DNA of 64,000 nt from Elysia crispata (lineage: Eukaryota > Mollusca > Gastropoda > Plakobranchidae): contig JAWDGP010006856.1 in the NCBI GenBank assembly GCA_033675545.1, positions 181,501 through 245,500 on the forward strand, given 5' to 3'. Position 1 is the stretch's first letter. Every line of letters begins with the position of its first letter. A program made the translations under genes and the position numbers. Below the pieces are notes generated by a model. The model saw nothing but the letters and a program-made list of their open reading frames with translations, had not been told where the DNA came from and did not search any database. Shown one piece after another: positions 37,491 through 49,164 of the stretch.

Positions 37491-38589
37491 GCCGCTTTCA
37501 GTTGTTTTTTAAATAGTCGTGAAGTAAGATTCTAAATCATGATAAACAAAACAAAAACTCACCAATTAAGGCTGCTTGCCGAAAATTTGAACAGCACAGT
37601 ATTGAGTGGTTGAATAGGACTTACTAATACTAATTTCCCTACCCTAATACAACATTTTTCTCAACCATATGGATTTTAAATTTTCCCTAGAAAATAATCA
37701 GTATTAAGCTAGTCTAGAACCTAATAAAAGACAGAGTCTTATAAAGACTGGAATTAATTAATCTCGATTCTTCACCAACTTTAGTTTAATTCTAAAAATC
37801 TAACATTTTTTTAAAATTCCGATATGGATCTATATAAATGTTAAAAATCATGTTAATGTATTGTGCAACAATGTTTCTCATCCCTTAAATTTTAAAAATA
37901 ATCGCATGTAGATTTTATTCCCCCCAGTTTGCTAGTCCAAATTTCTATTTGTAACCAATTTAAAGTAACAATGCACAAGAATTTTTTCCTCAAACCCACA
38001 GTGATTTTGAAACATTAGGTAAGAACTTAATTATAAAATGGATTCATTCAGCTTTTAAGTTACATGGTGGAATTTTAAAGTAACAATGGCACCTTGGGAA
38101 ATTCTCTTGAAATTGAAAAGGCTCAACCACGGGAAATTTTTATTTTTGCCAAAAATAACACTCACTAGATTTTCGCTGATAACATCAGTCAGAACAAGAA
38201 AAGGTCATATATAGTTTCATAATCTTTAAAAATCTCTTTTTGAATTTGACTAATTCATTGAGACAATGATTTTGAATGTTTAACTTTTAAAAACTAAAGA
38301 TGTGATGCTTCATCTAAACATAGTTATCAGAAACAGAATTACAGTTAATTTATACTCATATAAATAATAATTATAAGGCTGCTCTCAAGGAGGATATTGA
38401 AAGTGAATTAAATGATTTTTCAAAGTTAACAAAGTTATAATTATTGAGCTTTCTATCAGTGAGAGCTCAGAAAGAGTGTTATAATTGTATAATATAAAAC
38501 CCATGATTTTAATGAAAGAAACTCTTTATGAAGGACAGTAGATTCTAGACAAAATTTTGCTGATGTGCAAGTTAAAATTAAAGTAGTCC
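37491..38589. other. AT-rich stretch with nothing recognised
   Basis: No exon, RNA gene or repeat end could be supported here. Confidence 0.5.
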
Positions 38590-39500
38590 GAATATAGTTT
38601 TAGATCTTAAATGTAGCTAGACTCTGTTCTTTGATGATGACTATAGTCACTATGTCAAACCAGTACAAATATTTCTATCTCGACCTAGACATAGGTTTGC
38701 ATCAAAACTAGATCTAGATCTAGACCTTCCGATCCTTGTTTATATTATATGGCATGGTAAATAAATAAGTCATAGTAAATTGCATCTTGATTTTTCTGGA
38801 AATTCCATCATTTCTGATCTCAGTTCATTACCCATCTGGTTTCATTCTGGCATATAATTTTAAGGCTGCTATTCTATGTAGGCCTAGACTAGTAATGCTA
38901 GATCTAGATCTAGGAAATTCATCTCCATCTTCACACAGGTACATTTTTTTTATAATTTTTAATTTCAGAGGTGCTCCACACATCACATATATATTTAAGA
39001 TTAGCATTACAAAAGTACAAGTGTTCTCTTTGCTTGAAGATCTGATCTAGATCTAGACGCCTATTTTTGCCCGTTCTTCTTTAGAAGTATATAACTATTC
39101 TACTTTTATTAGCCTTAAAACTCGAAATCTGGACCCACATGAGACCTATTTCCTAAATCTTAGGATACAGTATACAGGGGAGACTAATTCTAGATTCTAG
39201 ATCTAGAATCTAATCAACACCTAGAGATCATCTTAGATTTGATGTAGATCTAGTCGTGGATTATAAAGATGAACCTACGTAATACATTTGATTTCTTTAT
39301 TCTAATTCTAGATTAGAATCTAGATCTAGATCTATATTTTCGAACAGAATATCTGAGAAAGAAGCTATTCGGTTACTGCTCTCTAGATTCTAGTTTTCAT
39401 TCGTTTATTCTTGATCTAGATCTAGACCTATCGATAACTGGTGACTTACGATGACATTTATAATCTATGCCAATTTAAATCTAGATTTAGATCCCAGATA
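38590..39500. repeat. Cluster of TAGATCTAGA-type palindromes
   Basis: At least seven copies of the self-complementary 10-mer TAGATCTAGA occur between about 38706 and 39420, with many one-base variants (CTAGATTCTAGA, AGATCTAGTC). Scattered copies occur elsewhere (6900, 14551, 21094, 24800, 52680). Confidence 0.85.
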
Positions 39501-39854
39501 TCCTAGGCCTAAAAACTTTAAAAGTCTGAAATGCGTACTATCCCCTTTTCACTGAATTATTAAGCTGAGCTGTTTTTTATATGTCTAGGAACTAGACTAA
39601 TTCTGGATGTGGATCTATTTAGTGTAGAAGGCAGAATTAATTTTTGACCACAGCCAAAAGCCTCCTGGCCTACAGCTACCTAGTTAAAAAATGGGTTTGC
39701 CACAGCCCAAGAGACACACTGCGCAGGGCGGCTTTTAGGACCTACACTTTTTTTAGGGCCTACACTTACAAACTTTTACAAGATTTAGCTTGGTATCATA
39801 ACGGGGCCCATACACGATCAATCAAAATTTTGATGAGAAATTTGATCGTGCTGA

Positions 39855-40068
39855 TGTATTGTTTCGAAATGCCAATCTGGCAAAGTCTGTATGTGAGGAA
39901 CTCTTCACTGTTAAACGTGAAGTGGATGATCATTCATCATTGGAAGATCGAAAATAAACGGTTGTTTTGAGTTTTCAACGGTCTTGTCCGTTTATATCCA
40001 AGTTCTGTGTGAATCATAATTAATATTCTGCAAAGTCATATTTTAAACGTAAATCTAAAAACATAACA
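39855..40068 (+). repeat. Left LTR of the gypsy element
   Basis: Starts TGTATTGTTTC and ends CATAACA. Compared with the right LTR it carries about 28 extra bases near its 3' end, between two copies of CATA. Shared blocks include GTCTGTATGTGAGGAACTCT and TTGTCCGTTTATATCCAAGT. Confidence 0.85.
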
Positions 40069-40079
40069 AATTGGCGATG

Positions 40080-41150
40080 AGGATGGTGGAATTTAGATCT
40101 AGCGATCTAGACTAGAGTTTGAAAGCCTTCGGAAATATCCCCTACCAAAGGCTTAGTGAGTTACGCACAGCCGCATTTACTCTAGATTATCAGAAACTTA
40201 GATCTCAGTCTCGTGCAGATCTCGTGCAGTCAGCAACAAACAAAATCTAGATCTAGTCTCGTTACGACTATCACAGAATAATATCTGATGACGTCCAAAC
40301 ACTTATCAAAGCCTTTCAGGCTCAGAAACAAACACACAATCAGCAAATGCAAATCTTGATTGAGGCTTTATCAAAAAGAGACGAAAAAAATCAGCTCAAC
40401 CACCAAAATTTTCAGAATTTAACCCCTCAATAGAACTAATCACCGACCATTTTGCTAGATTTCAAATTTTCGTATCTGCACATAATGTATCAGAAGAGAA
40501 ACAAGCAGTTTTGTCTTACATCCCAGTCTCCTGTTAACAACAAAATCATATGCAATCTAGCCTCACAGATGTCAACACGTAAAGACTTGAATCAATTAAC
40601 CCTTTCAGAAATTGAAAAATTTCATGATGGATCAATTTCATCCAAGACGGTTCCTTGTAAGAGCGAGATATAAGTTCTGGACAGGAAGCAGTCGCCAGAA
40701 AGGTGAGACTATTCAAGAACTTGCTTCACGCATAAGACAAGACTTGCGATTTTCCTTCTAATCTATCTCTGACCCTCTGGATGAAGAACTAAGAACCAAA
40801 TTTGTGTGTTGTATAGACAACGAAACTGTTCTTAAGGCACTGTCAAAGGCAACCCCCCCCCCAATGATTTTATTGATTTGACCTTCGCAAAAGCTATCGA
40901 AATCGTAACCCAAATCGAAGATGCAGCAAAATGTGCAAAGGATACTATGGGCCATTCAGATGAGCATGTTACAGAGGTTCAGAAAGTAAACAAAAAAAGT
41001 TTTAAACCAAAATTCAAGACCAAAAGAGATTTTCCAAACGGAGTCTTTGGAAAATGCCTGAACTCCCACAGAGGCAAAGAGTGCAGATACAAAAATGCTT
41101 CATGCGCATTTTGTAAAAAAAAATAGGACATTTAGAAAAGGTTTGCTTAT
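40080..41150 (+). pseudogene. gypsy gag remnant with zinc knuckle
   Basis: Broken frames encode a capsid-like segment and, near 41000-41150, a Lys-rich stretch followed by a CCHC knuckle that starts Cys-Ala-Phe-Cys. The knuckle is interrupted at a run of nine A residues (41114-41122), where the frame shifts before the Gly-His. The gag protein would package element RNA. Several stops precede this, so no protein of normal length could be made. Confidence 0.7.
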
Positions 41151-41269
41151 CAAAAAAAAAAGTGGGTGGGTGGGGGCGGGGGGGGGGGGGTGTGTCAGTA
41201 ACCATCATTAATTCAGTACATCCAGTCAGAACTATACGAAACGTTCCTAAACTGAAACAAAATCTGAAA

Positions 41270-44200
41270 ATTTAGGAGAAACGATTGAGTTTGAAGTAGA
41301 CACTGGCACAGGAGAAAACTATCTAAGCGTCGAAAACTGGAGAAAATTAGGAAGTCCAGTATTGAAACAATGTACAAACGTGTTCAAAGGATCTTACATT
41401 TTTGTAAATAATGAACAGGAGCTCGAATTTGTCGTAACCGAAGTTCCAGATCTAAATCTATTTGGACGATCAGCAATTCGGCAACTTGATATATCAGTTA
41501 ACAAGCTCGTTAAATCTGTCAACGCTATCAAAACAGAAATTCCAGGTGCTAAACTCCAGTCATCACTAAAGAAGTTATATGAAGATTATGCAGAAATTTT
41601 TGAGCCAGGTCTAGGCTTTTTCAAGGACTTTGAGCTTGATGTCAAATTCAAAGACAGCGCCAAACCTGTTTTTATGAAACAGGGCCCAGTTCCTTTTGTT
41701 GTTCAAGAAGAACAAATTGAAGCGTTTGATGCTGGTATCAAGAAATGAGTCTGGAAAGAAACACAGTTCAGCCTCTACAATACACCAGAAGTGCCTATAA
41801 CAAAAAATGTGTCAGGCTAATCCAAGAAATAAAAAAAAATTAGAGTTTGTGATGATTACTCAGTCACAGTAAATCCCTATCTTGAGCCTCATCGTTATCT
41901 AATACCTCTTCTATTTGATCTCATGAGGAAACTTAGCGGTTGTCAGTACTTCACCAAGATAGACCTAGCTGATGCGTACAATCAAATTATGCTCTCGCCG
42001 GACTCCCAAAAAAGACTCGCTCTCAGCACGCACCGCGGTGTCCTTCTACAACAGACTTCCTTTTGGTATCATTTCAGCGCCTGGATACTTTCAGGAAATA
42101 ATGGATAAACTGATTTAAGACCTTCCAGGTGTTTCTGTCTACATTGATGATATTCTCATCAGTGGCGTCCCTCCAGAAGACCACTTATCAATGGATAAAC
42201 TGATCTAAAACCTTCCAGGTAATTCCGTCTACATTGATGATATTCTCATCAGTGGCGTCTCTCCAGAAGACCACTTATCAAACGTTAGGAGACTTTTCAG
42301 CGACTCAAACTCAAAGAGAAAGGTCTAAGATGTTGTCTTGAAAAATGTGCTTTTGCTCAATCATCGGTTGAGTGTCTTGGTTTCAACCTGTCAAAGGAAG
42401 TAATATCTAAAAGTCAGAAAGATGAAGCTGCCATCAACATGCTCGCTCCTAAGAATGTTTCTGATCTCAAGTCTTTTCCTGGTCAACTCCAATTCTACAG
42501 AAAATTTCTCCAGAATCTCTCATCAGTTGTAGAAACATTGTTTCGTCAACCAGAAAGAACATTCCATGGTGATGGGGAGCAGAGGAAGAAGCAACTTTCA
42601 AAGAATTACTCTATGTAGACACTGTCCTTACTCACTTGACCAGTCACTTCCAGTCGGAAACTCATGTGATGCATCAAACGTTGGAATAGGTGCAGTCTTG
42701 TTTCACTGATATCCGGATGGAAGCGAACGCCCTAGTGCAAACGTCTCAAAGACACTCACTCCAACACAGAGGAATTACAGCCAAATACAGAAAGAAGCCT
42801 TGGCTATAAATCTTCGCCCTATCAAAGTTTCATCTTTTCTTTGTGGAAGACCTTTCATTTTCGTGACAGATCACAAACCATTGCTAAATATTTTTAGCCC
42901 GACTAAAGCTACTCCACCTCTTGCAGCTAATCGCCTTTCGAGGTGGACTTTTAACTCTCAGTCAGTATGACTATGTCATCGAATGCAGGAAAACCTCAGA
43001 ACATGGAAATGTAGATGCACTGAGCCGCCTTCCAAAAGAACCGTTCAAAATGTTTGACATAGGTGAAGACGGAGCGGACACAGATACCGTGTGCACCATT
43101 AGATCCATCAGCTCTCATCTCCAACTACACAATCCCAACGTTCTGAGGAAAGAAACCAGCAAAGATGTTGCACTCTCTACTGCACAACGCTATTGCCAAG
43201 AAGGTTGGCCAGTATATAAAACCAAACCGTCACGTAAAACACAAGCAACATCATATAGACAAACCCAAAGTGACATCAGCGCTTTTAAGAAAATCAAGGA
43301 CTCTCTCAGCAATGACAATGGTTGTTTGCTGTATAGTTCCCGTGTCGTCATACCTCAATCTCGTCGGGAAGAAGCACTCAAACTGTTACATCTTGGTCAC
43401 TTTAGCATCGAAAGAATGAAACAGTCTACTGGCTAGGGATTGACAAAAACATTTAAAATGCAAATCGTGTGATTCATGTTGTGAACGTCAGAACAATCCA
43501 TCAAAAGCTCCTGTGCATCCGTGGATGTTTGCTGAGAAATCATGGAGTCGAATTCATATCGATCACGCAATTAACTTGATAAGTTCGAATTGGCTGATCA
43601 TCGTTGATGCGTTTTCTAAATATATCTGCATACGTCCTGCGCAGTAAACCTCAACAAAGTCAACGATTGAGCAGCTAGGAAAAAATTTCGCTCATTTCGG
43701 GTATTCCCACAAAATTGTCAGTGATAACGCTACGGTACGTCTTTCTCCTCTGATGAATTCCAATCTTTCTGCTGAGAGAGGGGCATCATACATCTTACCG
43801 GAGCACCAAATCATCCAGCTACAAATGGAGCAGCAAAAAGGATAGTGCAAAGCTTCAAGAAATCCTCGAAGAAGTCTTTATTGCCACCCAAAGCTGCACT
43901 CCAGGAATTTATAATGCAGTATCCGCGGACTCCTTTGTCGAGTGGGCTATCTCCGAGTGAACTCCTAAATGGTCGTCGAATCCGACCAAAGATCGACGTT
44001 ATCAAACCTTCAGTTAGACACATAATGCTTCATAAATAATCATAGGAGGTGGACAGTTCGGAACAAACACTGAATTCTTTCAAGTTCTGAGTTGGAGATC
44101 CGTGCTATGCTAAAGTGTTCAGCACCAAATCTGAGAAATCTCCGAAATGGGTTTCAGCAGTTATCACCAAGGTGCTTGGTACTCGATCCTGCAACGTCAA

Positions 44201-44456
44201 AGACTGTCCATCAGGGCCAACGTGGAGGCGACACATTCAGCAGCTGCAGCCGCGATTCTGCAGATGTGATAACAACGCAGACCCTGGAGAACTTCCCGAA
44301 GAATCCAGCTGTGGGAATTTCACTACTCAACCTGCTGAGGATGTCACATTCGCACCCACCATCATCGCAGCAACTGGAAGCAGCAGAGGTCTCCCAGCTG
44401 TCCCAACCAGGCGGTCTCAACGTTCAAGGAAGCCACCTAATAGACTAAGTCTTTAA
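41270..44456 (+). pseudogene. gypsy pol remnant (PR-RT-RH-INT), multiply broken
   Basis: Domains in order: aspartic protease with a DTGTG active-site box (about 41299); reverse transcriptase with the YIDD box, present twice because of a 90-bp tandem duplication; RNase H with a CDAS site near 42670 and TDHKPL near 42870; integrase with a zinc-binding HLGH half, a DAFSKY segment (first Asp), SDNA (second Asp), and, at the expected third catalytic position near 43835, Lys where Glu is required. A chromodomain-less tail follows, ending near 44456. Frameshifts and stops occur in every domain. Confidence 0.87.
42101..42280 (+). repeat. 90-bp tandem duplication in the reverse-transcriptase region
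   Basis: 42101-42190 and 42191-42280 differ at about six positions. Each contains the YIDDILISG catalytic box and each carries a stop just upstream (LI-stop). The length is a multiple of three, so the frame is kept. Confidence 0.95.
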
Positions 44457-44570
44457 AGACTTGACATATTTATGCTGTCTTGATCAATTGATTTCTATTC
44501 TAAATCAAGCGATTCATTTAATGGAACAAACCTTTGTGTGTGTGTGTGTGTGTGTGGAGGGGGGAAATTT

Positions 44571-44751
44571 TGTATTGTTTCCAAATGCCAGTCTGGGAAG
44601 TCTGTATGTGAGGAACTCTTCACTATTATTATTTATGATCTTTCATCATTGGAAGTTCGGAATAAACGGCCGCTTTGAGTTTTCAACCATCTTGTCCGTT
44701 TATATCCAAGTCCTGTTTGAATCATAACTAATATTCTGCAAAGTCATAACA
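44571..44751 (+). repeat. Right LTR of the gypsy element
   Basis: Starts TGTATTGTTTC after a polypurine tract and ends CATAACA. Preceded at 44533-44556 by a (GT)n run. About 15-20 percent diverged by eye from the left LTR, which suggests an old insertion. Confidence 0.85.
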
Positions 44752-44962
44752 CGTATGTAGGGTGTTTTGATGTCCAAAAAAATCTGAATAAAAAATTTGA
44801 TGGATCAACTTCAATTATATTTTTTTATGATTTGTCAATTTTTTTTTTTTATGCGGGCTATCAAATTTTTTATTCGTTTGTGGGCTCGTGTCAAAATTTT
44901 GATCTAATAAATTTCTTTTTCCTAGTTTAAAACAAAGACACAGGACAAGAAAAGAAATCACA

Positions 44963-45242
44963 ATGTCTTCAAAGAAAGAGAATGAAAAGAAATTTTAATA
45001 GAGATGCTTGAGATGTATCAGATATTCCGGCTCTGTGGAAAATCAAGTCGGAGGACTATCACTACCGGTTTAAAAAAGCTGAATCCTACAACATCCTTTT
45101 GAGGAAATATCAGGGATTTTTTCAAATAAGGATTAATGGAAGAGCTGAACAAAAGCTTAACAACCTGCGAACAAACTTTAGAAACGAGCTACGAAAGATC
45201 CAGAAAAGTTCAAGATCAGAAGCTGCCAGAGACGAACTATAA
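44963..45242 (+). pseudogene. MADF-domain exon 1 of Harbinger element 1
   Basis: From an ATG at 44963, after two stops and a frame change, the sequence reads IEMLEMYQ, then PALWKIKSEDYHYRFKKAES and later LNNLRTNFRNELRKIQKSSR. This is the MADF DNA-binding domain: an aromatic LW core, then a Y, then the K-x-LR-x-x-x-R-E-L-x-K helix. Harbinger elements encode such a Myb/MADF partner, which helps the transposase enter the nucleus and bind the ends. Frameshift near 45028 and a stop at 45240 make it a pseudogene. Confidence 0.8.
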
Positions 45243-45706
45243 GAGTCAAGTTCATGATTCATGACTGCGATGATGTTCTTAAAAGACCTAGAGACCTCTG
45301 CCAGGTCAAGAAGTACCCTGCCGGATGTAAGGAACACTGAACATGCACTATTGATGTTAGTAAATTGTATTTATTATTGTCCCCCAATTTCTTCTCGCCA
45401 TGAAAATTGCAATTGATCCATAAGCCTAGGAAATCTTGACATTCTATTCCAGTTGACCATTGTGAAATCAACCCTGCACGAAATTGCGCTCAGCTTCAGT
45501 TTATCCATTAACCATACACAGGCCACAGTCTCATTTTGATGCACATAAAGTCTGTTTGTATGAAATCATTACGCAATTCTGGCATCTTCCCATGGAACTT
45601 GTCCTTGTGTGCAAAAGTTTTGGCGGTGAAAATCTCATACATCGCGTTCCACCGCTCCAATATTTCTACTTCTGCATGTCCTCAAACTTTCAATTAGATG
45701 TTCTGC
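45243..45706. other. Harbinger element 1 sequence between MADF exon 1 and the transposase tail
   Basis: About 460 bp with no domain. In element 2 the corresponding area is the 3' end of the transposase exon and the intron of the MADF gene. Confidence 0.5.
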
Positions 45707-45805
45707 TCACCAGTCCTCTCGATGGATCTCGTGATTAGCATCTTCCCAGCTCACACTTCCAGCTCTCAAGTAGAGTTTTGATTTGTTGCGAAGAAAATTG
45801 TGCAG
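45707..45805 (-). pseudogene. Harbinger 1 transposase, C-terminal tail (after the DIRS insertion)
   Basis: The minus frame reads LHNFLRNKSKLYLRAGSVSW and ends HREDW-stop. LHNFLR is the conserved end of the DDE Harbinger transposase domain. It begins at the very base where the DIRS repeat stops, and the preceding transposase residues lie on the far side of the DIRS element at 50226-50436. This shows that the DIRS element inserted into the gene. Confidence 0.83.
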
Positions 45806-45883
45806 TCACAAAAAACTCACATTACTCAGCACGCACAGGTCGTAGACATTTATTTATTTGAAAAATACAATAAATCAAATTGC
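45806..45883. repeat. DIRS split direct repeat A, outer copy
   Basis: A 78-bp repeat beginning TCACAAAAAACTCACATTAC. Identical to 46086-46163. It forms the outer end of the element against the interrupted transposase. Confidence 0.95.
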
Positions 45884-45998
45884 CATTCTCTGGCTCAGAT
45901 GCATTCCCACATATAGAGATCATATAACAATGAAATATAAGTCAATAAACCAATCTCTCAATGTGTTACACAGCAAAATACATATAAACAAAAAACAA

Positions 45999-46084
45999 TG
46001 CACTGCGGCAAAGACACCGCACTCCTACTACACACGTAGGTGTGCGCAGTAATCATATAGTCCCTGTGCGTGCTGGTAACTCTA
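45999..46084. repeat. DIRS split direct repeat B, inner copy
   Basis: Matches 50139-50224 with two mismatches. It contains an inverted repeat GCACTCCTAC...GTAGGNGTGC. Its end CCTGTGCGTGCTG is the reverse complement of CAGCACGCACAGG in repeat A, giving a 13-bp palindromic junction. Confidence 0.95.
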
Positions 46085-46085
46085 A

Positions 46086-46163
46086 TCACAAAAAACTCAC
46101 ATTACTCAGCACGCACAGGTCGTAGACATTTATTTATTTGAAAAATACAATAAATCAAATTGC
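46086..46163. repeat. DIRS split direct repeat A, inner copy
   Basis: Identical to the outer copy at 45806. It directly abuts the inner B repeat, forming the BA joint. Confidence 0.95.
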
Positions 46164-46289
46164 AATTATAGGGAGAAAACATCATTCAAGAAAGGAGAAA
46201 GGGATGGAAAAATCCCCAAAAACTCTATCGTAATAACGAGTAACCATTAAACTAACAAACGAAGTGTGAAGAAGTAAACAACAAAACAG

Positions 46290-47157
46290 TTAAAACAGTG
46301 TTAATTGGGAGTTGAGAACTGATGATGTGATATTAGATTTGGAAGTTGGATAAACGTAGTGTTGATAGAACACTTCCTCTGATTTCCAACGACCTAGTTG
46401 TCTAACCTCCCTAGCATCAGCGCCACTGTGCATTGCATTGGTAGCCCCTGTTGATCTGAAACATCGCGCGGTGAAGTGTGGAGGCAGACCAACCTGCCGA
46501 ATACTTTCATTCAGAATGCGTGCGACAGTGGACGAGTCCACTTAACGGAAAGGTTGTTTAAGCGTGAGGAAGACAGGCCCGTCGCTATCTGTTAGGCGAG
46601 CGGTTATATATGAGTAAGCACTCGACAGGGTCTACTTTTTTGTTGTCAGCTTTGTGCAAACACACCTCGAATCCCTCACGCTTGCGATCATTTTTGATAC
46701 CGAAAAAACGTAAAGTAAGAGACGAGTCAGAGTTTTGGATAATTTGAGACCGTCTAAAAATAGCCTGAGGGGCTATGTCGCTAGGCCTACACAGAGCCGT
46801 CAAGGCCAGTAGCGTAATAGCTTTTTGCCGCAAACACGCAATAGACAGGATATGATTGTCATTCCATTTTGAGAACAGACTCACAAATGATTCTACGGGC
46901 ATGATCTTTGTTCGCTCCCTGGGGCGTGTAGTATTTGAGCGAATGAGGCCTTGAATTAGACAGAGGATCTCCGAGTCCATGGGGTCATGACCGAATTTAG
47001 CCAAGAAAAATTGTTTCAGAGCAGCACTGATGGTGCGGAGCAATGATTCTGGTCTTTCTGAACTTTGAGCCTTTTTAACTAAGTAAAGTGCAACATGTGA
47101 TTGCGCATCAACAGGCATTTCTTTACATTTACTTATTTCTATATCATGTTCTAACAA
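46290..47157 (-). pseudogene. DIRS tyrosine recombinase, frameshifted
   Basis: The N-terminal part (47157-46585) carries the first catalytic Arg in TALCRPSDIA. After a frameshift near 46610 and a TAA just before 46541, the second part (46541-46290) carries the second Arg in FRSTGAT, the GRWKS box and the HYVYP Tyr nucleophile. Tyrosine recombinases of DIRS elements insert a circular DNA copy. The Arg and Tyr residues remain, but the frame is broken, so no active enzyme is expected. Confidence 0.87.
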
Positions 47158-47239
47158 AAGGTAAAAAAGTCAGTAATATATGCATTATAGGTATGCAATG
47201 AAGATGGAGCTAAGAAACAGTTATAACTTTTAATAGCCT

Positions 47240-49156
47240 CTAAAGACCAGTGGCGGGACAACAGTCTCTCCTTCCACAAACTCTCCAGGCATAAATCTTC
47301 CATTTTGGGTTTCTTAACGGTTCTGGTAACTTGTTTGACATTGGTATGCAAAACGTGCGTGCTTTGGGAAGCCGTATAGGAGCAGCGATTGATCTGTTGA
47401 TCAGTCTCAGAAAAAATGGGTGAGCTCTGAACAATGGAGCTATGATAGTGGCATAAGCCTGATACTGATCTAGTTTGTTTAGAATACGAGGGAGAAGACG
47501 GAAGGGTGCGTTTATGAAATTGTTTTCCTCCCGCCAGTCTGTTTCAGAAAAGGCATCCACCCCTGAAGTTGTTGGGTCGAGGAAGAGACTGTTGTACTTG
47601 GCACACTGTGCGCTGTTCATGCATGCAAACCTGTCCACTGTATGAGGTCCCCAAATTTTGTCGAGATATTGAAATAGATTTGGGTGAATTGTCCAATTGT
47701 ATTTGTTGTCTAAACGACTTAAATAGTCCGGCATTGTGTTCAATTTCCCTGCCAACCATTTGGCAGAAATGGTTAAATTTTGTCTGATCGCCAAACTCCA
47801 AATCTTGGTGGCTACATTGGACAGGTCCGCATGCATTCCGCCCTGAAAATTTATGTATGCTGCACAAGGAACGTTGTCCGTTAAAATTTGTACTCTCTTC
47901 CCGCGAAGGGAAGGTGCGAAACTTTGCAAACCGAGGAGCACAGCCGATATCTCTCTCATGTTCGAGGAATTGTGCATCATGTGTGTATTCCAAACCCCCT
48001 GGGCTTGAATGTTTGAACTTACAACAATACCCCCCCAGCCGTGAGCTGATGCGCCTGTTGCTATTTGTACCGTTTCGATACATGAGGAATCAGCAATGCT
48101 CCTACCGTTCCAAGCTTTCAAAGATTCAAACCACCATGTTAAATCGTTATGAGTAGGCTGGTCGACCAAAAGAATATCCGACCAATTATATCTAGTCTTC
48201 AATAATCTGTAAGCATTCCTAAGGAGGAGTTTCGCCGGAATAACGGCCTTTGACATAGAAACTAACTATCCTGTAATGCGGGCTAGGCCCCTGGCAGTTA
48301 CTGACTTCCGTTTGAAAACTCTGGCTATGTCATTTCTAACTTTTCTAATCCTATCTTTTGGAATTTCAATCCACACTGAATCTTTAGTCCTATTAGTGTC
48401 AATAATAAACCCAATAAATGACTTTCTAGGTTCTGGATGTAGACTAGATTTGTCGTAGTTGATAAACCAACCTAATGTCTCCAACACCGAAATTAAATAC
48501 GATTTTGAAGCGTTTATTCTATCAGATGTGTCACTTAGGAGAAAATCATCAACACAAACTACACACTTGATACCTTTATCAACCAAATGTTCTATAACAG
48601 GCCTTACACACTTGTGGAAATAATATGGACTGCAATTAAGGCCAAAAGGAAGCACAACAAATTTGTAATAAATGCCCTCAAATTTGAAACCAAGGTATTG
48701 GGTATGTTCAGGGTGTACTTTTATGTGGTGGAAACCACTCTTAATATCTAGGGTCACTAATAGGTCATCTGGGTCAACTATTTCCAGAGCAGAGTTTATG
48801 TCCGTATAGGAGAATCTCCGCGGCACACAGTGGGTATTGACTCTTCTCAAGTCTAAGATCAGTCTAAAATCGCCCGAACGTTTTGGCACCACCGATATAC
48901 CTGACACACACAGGGTTTTTTCCGTATAATTACACCTAACAATGCAATTGTTTTTTAAAAGGGAGTTAATCTCTTGTGTAATGAATTGGTGCTCTCTATA
49001 AGAAAACTGTCTATTGGTAATTTCGAAAGGCGGTGGGGTTGACGAGAATGGAATTGGGACACCATAAGAAATCCAGTCTTTCACCAGTGGGTTTTGTGTA
49101 ATTTGGTTCCACGCGGATGTTTTTGTGCTCGGGAAATCACCTACAAACTGGGTCAT
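47240..49156 (-). pseudogene. DIRS reverse transcriptase-RNase H with in-frame stop
   Basis: The frame from 49156 encodes the RT fingers (FRLILDLRRVN), the palm (LLVTLDIKSGFHHIKV), the LPFGLNCSPYYF box and the VCVDDFLL catalytic box. A TAG at 48266-48268 interrupts it, then the same frame continues from 48265 to 47240 into RNase H (GASAHGWGG, ILTDN). The RNase H site that normally reads D-A-S reads Gly-Ala-Ser here (codon GGC at 48053-48055), so a catalytic Asp is lost. It is otherwise open for about 640 codons. Confidence 0.9.
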
Positions 49157-49164
49157 GAATGGAA

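Larger units (their letters stand above)
39855..44751 (+). mobile_element. Ty3/gypsy LTR retrotransposon, degenerate
   Basis: Two LTRs flank gag and pol remnants in the order protease, reverse transcriptase, RNase H, integrase, which defines Ty3/gypsy. After the left LTR comes AATTGGCGATGAGGATGG, the primer-binding area typical of several gypsy lineages. A polypurine tract (GGAGGGGGGAAA) sits just before the right LTR. Many frameshifts and stops show that it is dead. It sits just inside the left terminal repeat of Harbinger element 1. No clean target duplication was seen. Confidence 0.88.

Noticed and set aside
39644..39970. 108-codon ORF at the left edge of the nest
   Set aside because: It runs through the Harbinger terminal repeat and into the gypsy LTR, so it cannot be an original gene.
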